Source: Prevotellaceae bacterium (lineage in GTDB: Bacteria > Bacteroidota > Bacteroidia > Bacteroidales > Bacteroidaceae). Taken from it: DNA of 6,880 nucleotides. Positions within the stretch are counted from its first letter, which is position 1. Each line of letters opens with the position of its first letter. The notes below the pieces were generated by a model. It saw nothing but the letters and a program-made list of their open reading frames with translations. It made no database searches and was not told the DNA's origin. This document shows, piece by piece, positions 1 to 5,890 of this stretch. The translations under genes and the position numbers were made by a program. The stretch is taken from NCBI GenBank assembly GCA_015257125.1, contig JABZKU010000055.1, positions 1-6,880 of the forward strand, in the 5' to 3' direction.

Positions 1-741
1 GATCACGGTGGTGCCGTTGAGCGCCTGCGAAGCATCGGTGTCGAACAGGCGATAGATCATTGATTTCCGACTCACACCGACCAAAAGCGGCAGTTCGAGT
101 TCGTGGAAGTATTCGAGTTTGTCGAGTAAGGCGTAGTTGTGTTCGAGCGTCTTGCCGAAGCCAAAGCCCGGATCGAGAATCAGGTCGTGTGCTCCGAGTT
201 CGCGCAGCCGTTGTACGCGTCGCGCCAACCATTCGATCACCTCCGCCACGGGATCATCGTAGTGGGGATTGTCCTGCATGGTGCGCGGCGTGCCTTGCAG
301 GTGCATCAAGATGTAGGGCACGCCCAGTCGCGCCACGGTGTGAAACATGGTGCGGTCGAGTGTGCCGCCCGAGATGTCGTTGATGAGGTTCACCCCGTAG
401 TCTCTCACGCAGTATTGCGCCACTTCGGCACGGAAGGTGTCGACCGACAGGCAAGTCTCCGGCGCTTCTTGTCGTACGACCTCGAGGGCAGCCGCCAAAC
501 GCCGCATTTCTTCGTCGGCACTCACCTCGTCGGCGCCGGGACGCGTGGAATAAGCGCCGATGTCGATGAGGTCTGCCCCCTCCTCTATTAATGTGCGCAC
601 GCGTGCGCGTATCTGTTCCGTCGCATCGCTGGGAGTGCGCGATTCGGCAAAGAAGGAATCGGGGGTAATGTTGAGAATGCCCATCACCAGCGGGCGGTCG
701 AGTGTCGTGAGTCGTGAATTGAAGCGAAGCGTGTGTGTCAT
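1..741 (-). CDS. folP: Dihydropteroate synthase, C-terminus beyond the window
   Basis: Cytoplasmic folate-pathway enzyme that condenses 6-hydroxymethyl-7,8-dihydropterin pyrophosphate with p-aminobenzoate to give dihydropteroate; it is the sulfonamide target. Reading from the ATG at 741-739, 247 residues lie in the window. TIM-barrel signatures appear in family order: GILNITPDSF (21-30), DIGAYSTRPGA (60-70), SVDTF (99-103), NLINDISGG (118-126), YILMH (143-147), DPGFGFGKT (190-198), GVSRKS (222-227, with the catalytic-loop lysine K226) and LNGTT (241-245). Family members are usually about 270-285 residues, so only the last strand and helix, with the R-x-H phosphate-binding motif, should be missing off the left edge. 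The start is chosen because it begins just before the first core strand and sits about 30 nt below a good promoter. The gene is divergent from murF. Product assignment is firm; integrity of the missing end cannot be judged. Confidence 0.96.
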   Translation of the reverse strand, partial: MTHTLRFNSRLTTLDRPLVMGILNITPDSFFAESRTPSDATEQIRARVRTLIEEGADLIDIGAYSTRPGADEVSADEEMRRLAAALEVVRQEAPETCLSVDTFRAEVAQYCVRDYGVNLINDISGGTLDRTMFHTVARLGVPYILMHLQGTPRTMQDNPHYDDPVAEVIEWLARRVQRLRELGAHDLILDPGFGFGKTLEHNYALLDKLEYFHELELPLLVGVSRKSMIYRLFDTDASQALNGTTVI

Positions 742-772
742 GATTGAGGGCAAGAACTGCGTCGGGTTCTTG

Positions 773-803
773 CAAAGTTACGGGATGGGGCGTAAAATGC
801 AAA
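773..803 (-). promoter_or_regulatory. folP promoter (Bacteroidota type)
   Basis: On the minus strand, TAACTTTG (780-773) exactly matches the TAnnTTTG -7 element, and TTTG (803-800) lies 19 bp upstream at the position expected for the -33 element. Transcription would begin around 766-768, about 25 nt before the folP ATG. Both boxes and the spacing fit the phylum's primary-sigma promoter. Confidence 0.75.
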
Positions 804-816
804 ATAAACAAGGGAC

Positions 817-851
817 TTTTTCGGCTCATTCGTTAGGAAAATGTATTTTTG
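817..851 (+). promoter_or_regulatory. murF promoter (Bacteroidota type)
   Basis: TATTTTTG at 844-851 matches TAnnTTTG and lies 24 bp before the murF ATG. The upstream partner is imperfect: a T-rich stretch, TTTTTCG (817-823), sits 20 bp away in place of TTTG. With the folP promoter it makes a compact divergent control region in which the two -7 elements are about 65 bp apart. Confidence 0.55.
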
Positions 852-875
852 TAGTCAAGAACAAAACGACGAATT

Positions 876-2258
876 ATGACATTCCCCCAACTCTATGATA
901 TTTATCATCGTCATCCCGTAGTGACGACCGATACGCGCAACTGTCCCGACGGAAGTCTTTTTTTCGCGTTGCGCGGTGAAAAGTTCGACGGCAACGCCTT
1001 TGCGCTCGATGCCTTGGCCAAAGGTTGTGCCTATGCCGTGGTGGACGATGCCGAAGTGGCGGCGAAAGACAAGCGTTGCCTTTTCGTCGACGACGTGCTC
1101 TCCACGTTGCAAGAGTTGGCCGCCCACCATCGTCGCGTGCTCGACACCCCCGTGCTGCAAATCACCGGTACCAACGGCAAGACGACGACCAAAGAACTTG
1201 TGGCCGCTGTGCTCGGCGAGAAATTCAACGTCCTCTACACCGAAGGCAACCTCAACAATCACATCGGCGTCCCCCTCACCTTGCTCCGTTTGCGTCCGGA
1301 ACATGATTTTGCCGTCATCGAAACCGGTGCCAATCACCCCGGCGAAATTGCGCAGTTGAGCAAAATCGTCCAACCCAACTGCGGGTTGATCACCAATGTG
1401 GGCAAGGCGCACCTCGAAGGCTTCGGTTCGTTCGAAGGGGTGGTGAAGACCAAAACGGAACTTTACCGCTATCTCGCGCAGCGCAACACTGAACTCACCG
1501 AAACGCTCATCACCGGCGAAACCCGCTTCAAGCCCGATGCCGTGCCTTACTTCGTTTTTGTCAACGGCGACAACGAACTGCTCACCCCCCATGTGGCCGA
1601 ATGCGGTCTGCCCTCGTTGAGCTACGGCAGCCCCGGCCACGACTATACCATCGAAGGCGAAGTGCTGGAGTGCGCTCCCTTCCTCACGCTGCGTTGGCGA
1701 AAGAAAGACGGCGCATGGCACAAAGTGAATACCCAACTCGTGGGCGCCTATAATATAGATAATGTGTTGGCCGCTGTGCTGGTGGGACTTTGTTTCAAAG
1801 TGCCTTTGAGCGCCATCGACCACGCGTTGCAACACTACGCTCCGCACAACAATCGTTCCGAATACCGCAAAACGGAGCACAATTCGCTCATCATCGATGC
1901 CTACAACGCCAATCTCTCGTCGATGCAGGCCGCCCTCGGCAGTTTCCGTCAGACCACTGCCGAACACAAAATGATGATTCTCGGCGACATGCGCGAGTTG
2001 GGTGAAGCCTCGGCCGAAGCACACGCCGAAGTGCTGCGTCAAGCCTTGACGTGCGGTTGTGAAGAGATTTGGTTGGTGGGCGAATGCTTCGGAGCCGCCG
2101 CTCGGAGCGTGACACTCCCGCAGGCTGTTCGTGTGCGTGCGTTCGCCGATGTTGAAGCCGTGGAGCAAGAGTTGCTCAGTCACCCCATTTCCGAGAACTT
2201 GATCCTGATCAAGGGGTCGAACGGCACACGGCTCTTCCGTTTGCCGGAATTCCTTTGA
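876..2258 (+). CDS. murF: UDP-N-acetylmuramoyl-tripeptide--D-alanyl-D-alanine ligase (MurF)
   Basis: Cytoplasmic ATP-dependent Mur ligase that adds D-Ala-D-Ala to UDP-MurNAc-tripeptide, the last soluble step of peptidoglycan precursor synthesis. The 460-residue protein shows the N-terminal substrate domain with TDTRNCPDGSLFFALRGEKFDG (start near residue 18), the Mur-ligase P-loop ITGTNGKTTTKE (96-107), ETGANHPGEI (149-158) and NVGKAHLEGFGS (174-185). The K-rich VVKTKTE segment (189-195) is where the family's carbamylated lysine falls, followed by YNIDNVLAA (292-300). The C-terminal domain has DAYNANLSSM (341-350), LGDMRELGEAS (369-379) and IKGSNGTRLF (445-454). The DAYNAN and GDMxELG motifs separate MurF from MurC, MurD and MurE. 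Length is slightly above the usual 430-450. The ATG at 876 follows a promoter-like element by 24 nt and directly opens the N-terminal domain. The gene stands outside any visible dcw cluster and looks monocistronic. Confidence 0.96.
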   Translation: MTFPQLYDIYHRHPVVTTDTRNCPDGSLFFALRGEKFDGNAFALDALAKGCAYAVVDDAEVAAKDKRCLFVDDVLSTLQELAAHHRRVLDTPVLQITGTNGKTTTKELVAAVLGEKFNVLYTEGNLNNHIGVPLTLLRLRPEHDFAVIETGANHPGEIAQLSKIVQPNCGLITNVGKAHLEGFGSFEGVVKTKTELYRYLAQRNTELTETLITGETRFKPDAVPYFVFVNGDNELLTPHVAECGLPSLSYGSPGHDYTIEGEVLECAPFLTLRWRKKDGAWHKVNTQLVGAYNIDNVLAAVLVGLCFKVPLSAIDHALQHYAPHNNRSEYRKTEHNSLIIDAYNANLSSMQAALGSFRQTTAEHKMMILGDMRELGEASAEAHAEVLRQALTCGCEEIWLVGECFGAAARSVTLPQAVRVRAFADVEAVEQELLSHPISENLILIKGSNGTRLFRLPEFL

Positions 2259-2371
2259 GGCCTACGACTGTGATTTTACCCGGAAATACGCCTATTTTGC
2301 GTGGTTTTGTTAAGTCTGGATGTGAAAACAGGGTGTAATGCGCTTTTCTGTGATTTTTTTTGCCGGAAAGC

Positions 2372-2402
2372 TTGCAGACGAAAGAAAAAGTTCCTACCTT
2401 TG
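2372..2402 (+). promoter_or_regulatory. Promoter of the tRNA-Met gene
   Basis: TTG (2372-2374) and TACCTTTG (2395-2402) are separated by 20 bp, a near-ideal Bacteroidota -33/-7 pair. Initiation near 2408-2410 would leave a leader of about 28 nt before the mature tRNA 5' end, to be removed by RNase P. It lies about 110 bp beyond the murF stop, so the tRNA is its own unit. Confidence 0.75.
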
Positions 2403-2437
2403 CATCGCAATCGGGAAGAAACACCGGTTGAAATGAT

Positions 2438-2510
2438 CGCGGAGTGGAGCAGTTGGTAGCTCGCCAGGCTCATAACCTGGAGGTCGCCCGTTCGAGTCGG
2501 ACCTCCGCAA
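2438..2510 (+). tRNA. tRNA-Met (CAU), initiator type
   Basis: The sequence folds into a full cloverleaf. The acceptor CGCGGAG (2438-2444) pairs with CTCCGCA (2503-2509), apart from a C1 x A72 mismatch. The D stem is GAGC/GCTC. The anticodon stem CCAGG/CCTGG (2464-2468 / 2476-2480) carries loop CTCATAA with anticodon CAT at 2471-2473. The T stem GCCCG/CGGAC (2486-2490 / 2498-2502) has one C x A mismatch around loop TTCGAGT. The unpaired 1:72 position and the purine11-pyrimidine24 pair (A11-U24) mark bacterial initiator tRNA rather than elongator Met or Ile2(CAU). The discriminator is A73 and no CCA is encoded (CTA follows), so the tail must be added afterwards. Oddity: the run of three G-C pairs expected at 29-31:39-41 is A-U, G-C, G-C here. 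Confidence 0.93.
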
Positions 2511-2517
2511 CTAAGCA

Positions 2518-2553
2518 GAAAGCATCAATTTCGATTGATGCTTTCTTTTTTTT
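2518..2553 (+). terminator. Intrinsic terminator after tRNA-Met
   Basis: A perfect 12-bp stem, GAAAGCATCAAT (2518-2529) with ATTGATGCTTTC (2534-2545), closes a TTCG tetraloop (2530-2533) and is followed directly by eight T (2546-2553). It begins 7 nt after the tRNA discriminator base. Because the stem begins GAAA and ends TTTC, it could act in both directions, although only the plus strand has the immediate T tract. Confidence 0.9.
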
Positions 2554-2630
2554 GTGTCCCTTGCCCTGTTTTTGTTCGCCCCGTGTGCAGAAAACAGCCG
2601 ATCAGCGCACTATATTTTGTCATTTATATT

Positions 2631-2638
2631 TACTTTTG
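2631..2638 (+). promoter_or_regulatory. Probable promoter (-7) of the acyltransferase pair
   Basis: TACTTTTG matches TAnnTTTG and is followed by CAG, but no TTG-like -33 box lies at the expected 19-21 bp upstream distance. Initiation here would give a leader of about 70 nt before the ATG at 2715. It lies beyond the tRNA terminator and is the only good candidate between that terminator and the gene. Confidence 0.5.
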
Positions 2639-2714
2639 CAGTTACAACTCTCGGTTGGCGGCTCCACTTGACTTCTGTCCGGTGGAAAGCACGGCCCATT
2701 TACGCAAAGCATCC

Positions 2715-3542
2715 ATGGCGCAACCCACACTCATAGACATCGATCGAATTCTTGCCAACAAAATGGGCACCAAGTCCCGTTTTGTTCCCGGTTTTCTGGT
2801 TCGCTATCTCAAAAACATCGTGCATCAAGACTGGCTCAATGAGTTCATCGCGCAAGAAGGCGAAATCCAAGGTGTGCAATGGTTAGAAGACTGCATTCGC
2901 CATTTGGGACTGCAAATCGAAGTCGAAGGGAAGGAAAATCTGCCCTCGGATGCCGATGGTCGTCGCTTCACCTTCGTTTCCAATCACCCCCTCGGCGGTG
3001 CCGACGGCGTGGTGCTCGGCGCCATTCTCGGCCGGCATTACGATGAGCGCGTGTGCTATCTGGCCAACGACCTCTTGATGAACCTCTCCGGTCTCGCGCC
3101 GCTCATCGTGCCCATCAACAAGACCGGACGCGAAGGACGTGGGTTGTTGCAGCGCGTCAGTGCCGCTTTCGCCGGCGACAAGCACATCATCATGTTCCCC
3201 GCCGGCCTTTGTTCTCGCCGCATTGACGGAAAAATCCAAGACATTGCGTGGGCCAAAACCTTTGTCACGAAAAGTGTGGAGTCGCAGCGGGACATTGTGC
3301 CCATCTATTTCGAAGGGCGCAATTCCGATCGCTTCTATCGTTTGGCCGCTTGGTCCAAACGTCTCGGCATTCGCTTCAATCTTGCCATGCTCTTTTTGGT
3401 GGACGAACTCTATCGCCACCGCGGAGGGAAATTCCGCGTCGTGATCGGCAAGCCCATTCCCTGGCAGGAGTTCACTTCGACCCGCACGCCCTTGGCTTGG
3501 GCGGCTCACGTTCGCGAACTCGTCTATCGTCTTGCCCGCTGA
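2715..3542 (+). CDS. glsA: PlsC/OlsA-like O-acyltransferase, probable glycine-lipid synthesis GlsA
   Basis: Membrane-associated acyltransferase of the lysophospholipid-acyltransferase (PlsC) fold, 275 residues. The catalytic block VSNHPLGGADG covers 88-98 (H91, D97), FPAGLCSRR (161-169) stands where PlsC enzymes have FPEGTRS, and VPIYFEGRNS (195-204) corresponds to the fourth acyltransferase block. In Bacteroides, GlsA-type enzymes put the second, ester-linked acyl chain on an N-acylated amino acid made by GlsB. The adjacent OlsB-like gene supports that role; a lysophosphatidate acyltransferase is the main alternative. The ATG at 2715 is preferred over upstream in-frame starts, which would lie in the tRNA terminator or before the promoter and encode an unrelated Cys/Phe-rich leader. 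The next gene starts 80 bp after its stop with no clear promoter between, so the two are probably co-transcribed. Here H and D are separated by five residues, not the textbook four. Confidence 0.85.
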   Translation: MAQPTLIDIDRILANKMGTKSRFVPGFLVRYLKNIVHQDWLNEFIAQEGEIQGVQWLEDCIRHLGLQIEVEGKENLPSDADGRRFTFVSNHPLGGADGVVLGAILGRHYDERVCYLANDLLMNLSGLAPLIVPINKTGREGRGLLQRVSAAFAGDKHIIMFPAGLCSRRIDGKIQDIAWAKTFVTKSVESQRDIVPIYFEGRNSDRFYRLAAWSKRLGIRFNLAMLFLVDELYRHRGGKFRVVIGKPIPWQEFTSTRTPLAWAAHVRELVYRLAR

Positions 3543-3622
3543 GGCGACTTTCGCCCCCACATTTGCCACTTCTCCTTCACGGCCTGCGTGGTCGTGAAAC
3601 TGCTCTCAAAATCAATTTGAAA

Positions 3623-4606
3623 ATGGAAGAAATCATAGCACCGGTATCTCGTGACCTGTTGTTGCAAGAGTTGACGCCCGAGCGCAAACTCCGCAAGACC
3701 AACAAGGCCGGCAACGAGATCTATATCATCACCCACCACAACGCACCGAACGTGATGCGCGAAATCGGACGTTTGCGCGAAATCGCCTTTCGTGCAGCCG
3801 GCGGGGGAACCGGAAAAGCTATAGATCTCGACGAGTTCGACACCTGCGAGAAACCTTACTACCAACTCGTGGTGTGGAACCCCGATGCCTGCGAAATCTT
3901 GGGCGGCTACCGCTTCCTGCCGGCCACCGACATCACCTTCCGCCCCGACGGACAGCCTTATCTGGCCACCGGACACATGTTCCGTTTCTCCGACAATTTC
4001 ATCGAGAACTTCTTGCCGCAGACCGTGGAACTCGGCCGTTCGTTCGTCACCCTCGAGTATCAAAGCACCCAACAGCTCGCCAAAAGCCTCTATGCCCTCG
4101 ACAACCTGTGGGACGGCTTGGGAGCCCTCACAGTGATGATTCCCAATCTGAAATACTTCTTCGGGAAGATGACCATGTATCCGAGCTTTGACCGCGAGGC
4201 GCGCGACATGATTCTCTATTTCCTCAAGCGCCATTTCGGCGATCGCGACGGCCTCATCACCGTGTCCGACCCCGTATTGCTCGAAACGCCCGAAGAAAAG
4301 CTGCGAGAGCTCTTCGTTGAAGACGATTTCCGTGCCGACTACAAGATTCTCAACCGTGCCGTGCGCCAACGCGGCTTCAACATCCCGCCGCTTGTCAGCG
4401 CCTACATGAGTCTTTCGCCCACCATGCGCGTGTTCGGCACCGCCGTCAACGACACGTTTGGCAACGTCGAAGAAACCGGCATTCTCATCGCCGTCGACGA
4501 AATCTTGGAAGAGAAGCGCAAACGCCATATCGAGAGCTTCGTCGACCCGAACAGCCTTACGCAGTTGCCCGAATTGTATTTCGAAGCCATGCGTCGTCGA
4601 GGATAA
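3623..4606 (+). CDS. glsB: OlsB-like GNAT N-acyltransferase, probable glycine-lipid synthesis GlsB
   Basis: A 327-residue protein of the hemolysin-like/OlsB GNAT family, which transfers a 3-hydroxy-acyl chain from acyl-ACP to the amino group of an amino acid (ornithine in classical OlsB, glycine in Bacteroides GlsB). The recognisable core is REIGRLREIAFRAAGGGTGK (46-65), EKPYYQLVVWNPDACEILGGYR (76-97) and the GNAT-like stretch FLPQTVELGRSFVTLEYQ (130-147). A C-terminal extension follows and includes PPLVSAYMSLSP (255-266), characteristic of this family. No signal peptide or transmembrane helix is evident, so it is probably peripheral at the inner membrane. The ATG at 3623 gives the natural family N-terminus. 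The same frame is open upstream to about 3248, but that part overlaps glsA in another frame and is not protein-like. It forms an operon with the preceding O-acyltransferase and ends just before a strong terminator. The family is clear; the amino-acid substrate is inferred from the lineage. Confidence 0.86.
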   Translation: MEEIIAPVSRDLLLQELTPERKLRKTNKAGNEIYIITHHNAPNVMREIGRLREIAFRAAGGGTGKAIDLDEFDTCEKPYYQLVVWNPDACEILGGYRFLPATDITFRPDGQPYLATGHMFRFSDNFIENFLPQTVELGRSFVTLEYQSTQQLAKSLYALDNLWDGLGALTVMIPNLKYFFGKMTMYPSFDREARDMILYFLKRHFGDRDGLITVSDPVLLETPEEKLRELFVEDDFRADYKILNRAVRQRGFNIPPLVSAYMSLSPTMRVFGTAVNDTFGNVEETGILIAVDEILEEKRKRHIESFVDPNSLTQLPELYFEAMRRRG

Positions 4607-4626
4607 CTTCCTCAATCACCTCTACC

Positions 4627-4662
4627 ATCCCGATGCTCCCCTGTGGAGTATCGGGATTTTTT
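4627..4662 (+). terminator. Intrinsic terminator of the glsA-glsB operon
   Basis: A 13-bp stem with one G-T pair, ATCCCGATGCTCC (4627-4639) with GGAGTATCGGGAT (4645-4657), closes a 5-nt loop and runs into six T (4657-4662). It lies 20 bp after the glsB stop and marks the end of the ordinary chromosomal part of the window. Confidence 0.92.
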
Positions 4663-4760
4663 GCATCAAGTCAAAGATCGTTTGCGTTCGTTCGTCGGCC
4701 GGTGGCTCTTGAAGTTACGCTATATGGACGCCGCCATGCGGCAGGGATAAGGGAGGATTG

Positions 4761-4768
4761 TGTTTTGT
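4761..4768. repeat. Left target-site duplication of the IS (TGTTTTGT)
   Basis: TGTTTTGT directly abuts the outer base of the left inverted repeat and recurs at 5883-5890 beside the right one. The copies do not extend to 9 bp (G precedes the left copy, C follows the right copy), so the duplication is 8 bp, as common for IS256-type elements. Confidence 0.9.
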
Positions 4769-4821
4769 GGCTTAAGGGTCAAATATACTCCTGAAATAGG
4801 CTTTAACCTGCTGAAGTTCAT
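4769..4821. repeat. Left terminal inverted repeat of the IS (53 bp)
   Basis: It is base-for-base the reverse complement of 5830-5882. Agreement stops exactly at the target duplication outside and at C4822 inside. It begins GGCTTAAGGGTC and ends GCTGAAGTTCAT, and is longer than the 20-30 bp usual for IS256-like ends. Confidence 0.95.
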
Positions 4822-4822
4822 C

Positions 4823-4842
4823 TAAGGGTCAAAAATACTCCT
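4823..4842. repeat. Subterminal direct copy of the IS end, left side only
   Basis: TAAGGGTCAAAAATACTCCT repeats positions 4773-4792 of the terminal repeat in the same orientation with one substitution (A for T at 4834). The offset is exactly 50 bp. The right end has no equivalent. It may be a second transposase-binding site or the remnant of an older or related IS end. Confidence 0.85.
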
Positions 4843-4850
4843 ACAAGTGT

Positions 4851-5805
4851 TCAAATCCCCTTTCTAGATCTAGGATTATAAGCCATTATAAGGTTTGAAA
4901 TTAGAGTTTCTCGACGAGCGGGTGAAAGTCCCGGGTGCAATTGCTGTTTTCGCTTCAACCAACTATTGAACGACTCGACAGCGTTATTTGTGTTTGGCAT
5001 CACACCCATTGGAAAATCTTGGTAAGTGAAGAGTTGACCCAAATGTTCTTTTAAACTGCGATAAGCCGCTCTAAGTTTGCGGTGAGTGTAATGAAAATTT
5101 ACTCCATTCTCCTCATAGGTCTTTTCCTTCAAGAAATCGTCCCATCGCTCGCTCCAATCTTCCAAAAGATGGGCAAACTCAGAGCTGTTGCTCTGCGTTA
5201 ATCGTGAGACGATTCGCTGTAATTCTTGGGCAGCGAGCATACGAGGTTTCAAAGTTAGAAGTTGGCGAATGCGTTGAGCTTGATGAAATTGACAATACTG
5301 ATAAGGAGTTTGTATAAGGCTGTTTTTTAGCCCGCTAAGGCCATCGGCAACGACTCCTGCCACCTCCCATCCTAAGTGCTCGAGATAGGCTAATCCCTGC
5401 TTGTAGTCCTCGATTCGTTCTTTTCCTCGAATGAAGAAATGATGGAGGATATGGTGAGTTGACGCATCCATAAAAAGGACAAGGCCAAAGTTGCGCCCCC
5501 AATAGGTTGTATCCATTTGTACCACCACTTTTCCGGGTGTGTGTGCGACCTTTGTTGCCCTATAATTCCGGAGCATGAGCTTGACCGTGGAAGCTGAAAT
5601 ATTAAACTCTTGCGAGAGTTCCTTGATCGTAAATGTACCTTGACTGTAGCGATTGAATAGAGCCTCTTGGGAAGGCTTTTTACGACCGCTGGAATAGCGA
5701 TTACAAGTCTTACAATACCAGTAAGAAGAACCATTGTGATGCCCTTTGCGAATCATCCGGTAAGAGCCACATTTGGGGCATTTTTTTTCGAGTTAAGTGC
5801 ATCAT
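4851..5805 (-). CDS. IS256-superfamily transposase (zinc-ribbon variant), frame switch at an A8 run
   Basis: DDE transposase that would cut and join the IS ends. The main open frame from the ATG at 5756-5754 gives 301 residues with D82 (QMDTTYWGR), D138 (VVADGLSG), the C155-x2-H158 motif (CQFHQ) and E261 (NNAVESFNSW), the catalytic set of IS256/MULE enzymes. KELSQEFNISASTVKLML (45-62) looks like a helix-turn-helix. That ATG lies inside the zinc ribbon: the same frame continues upstream as CPKCGSYR, pairing with YCKTC (14-18), back to a TAA at 5795-5793 with no start codon. Tandem ATGs at 5805 and 5802 encode MMHLTRKK in the neighbouring frame, and the two frames meet at eight A (5788-5781). 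Loss of one A in the transcript would give a 317-residue protein. This could be transcriptional slippage, a disabling mutation, or a sequence error; without the shift, only a product with half a zinc ribbon is possible. Confidence 0.85.
5781..5788 (-). other. A8 slippery run at the frame junction of the transposase
   Basis: On the minus strand the sequence is CGAAAAAAAATGCCCC. With seven A the reading is CGA AAA AAA TGC CCC AAA TGT (R K K C P K C), which completes the zinc ribbon. With the eight A seen here, frame zero instead reads into ATG CCC CAA. Runs of this length are known sites of RNA-polymerase slippage in several IS families; function here is inferred. Confidence 0.6.
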
Positions 5806-5822
5806 AAACTTATAATATGATA

Positions 5823-5830
5823 CAAAGGTA
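5823..5830 (-). promoter_or_regulatory. Possible transposase promoter (-7) at the inner edge of the right repeat
   Basis: TACCTTTG (5830-5823, minus strand) matches TAnnTTTG. Its first base is the last base of the inverted repeat, so any -33 region would lie within the repeat, although no clean TTTG is present at 19-21 bp. The start would be about 12 nt before the tandem ATGs. Transposase binding to the repeat could therefore repress its own gene. Confidence 0.5.
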
Positions 5831-5882
5831 TGAACTTCAGCAGGTTAAAGCCTATTTCAGGAGTATATTTGACCCTTAAGCC
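5830..5882. repeat. Right terminal inverted repeat of the IS (53 bp)
   Basis: It is the perfect reverse complement of 4769-4821, and the transposase promoter and start lie directly inside it. Unlike the left side, no second copy of the TAAGGGTC end sequence follows inward; that space is taken by the promoter and gene start. Confidence 0.95.
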
Positions 5883-5890
5883 TGTTTTGT
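5883..5890. repeat. Right target-site duplication of the IS (TGTTTTGT)
   Basis: Identical to 4761-4768 and immediately outside the right inverted repeat. Removing the IS and one copy rejoins GGATTG-TGTTTTGT-CAAGCGC, a site just downstream of a minus-strand TACCTTTG (5904-5897). Confidence 0.9.

Larger units (their letters stand above)
4769..5882 (-). mobile_element. Complete insertion sequence, IS256/MULE-type zinc-ribbon variant, 1114 bp
   Basis: The element is bounded by perfect 53-bp inverted repeats (4769-4821 and 5830-5882; outer end GGCTTAAGGGTCAAATATAC) and an 8-bp target duplication. It carries one transposase gene on the minus strand that starts just inside the right repeat. The transposase has the D, D, C-x2-H, E layout of the IS256/MULE superfamily plus an N-terminal zinc ribbon. 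Identical ends and an intact duplication mean recent arrival. It sits about 100 bp beyond the glsB terminator, so it interrupts no recognised gene. The left end has an extra subterminal repeat and the transposase has a frame switch at an A8 run. The family name comes from motif recognition; I cannot name the exact IS. Confidence 0.93.

Noticed and set aside
855..2183. A 442-codon open frame on the minus strand across murF
   Set aside because: It lies fully opposite a confident murF, and its translation shows no family features. Such long antisense frames are a by-product of GC-rich third positions. The same holds for minus-strand frames at 2883-3569 and 3524-4615.
2288..2302. Weak hairpin ACGC-loop-GCGT after murF as a terminator
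   Set aside because: Only 4 bp of stem with a 7-nt loop and an interrupted T tract, too weak to call.
2535..2714. Upstream in-frame starts for the O-acyltransferase
   Set aside because: They begin within the tRNA terminator or before the only promoter-like element and would add a Cys/Phe-rich leader unlike the family.
3576..3598. Inverted repeat TTCACG/CGTGAA between the two acyltransferase genes
   Set aside because: A 6-bp stem with an 11-nt loop and no T run; easily chance in GC-rich sequence.
3248..3622. In-frame upstream extension of the OlsB-like gene overlapping the O-acyltransferase gene
   Set aside because: The extension reads through glsA in a shifted frame and gives an Arg/His/Leu-rich string. 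The ATG at 3623 matches the natural start of the family.
4772..4775. TTAA flanks suggesting a TTAA target duplication
   Set aside because: The inverted repeat continues outward through the CTTAAG palindrome to GG, and a clean 8-bp duplication (TGTTTTGT) lies immediately outside it.
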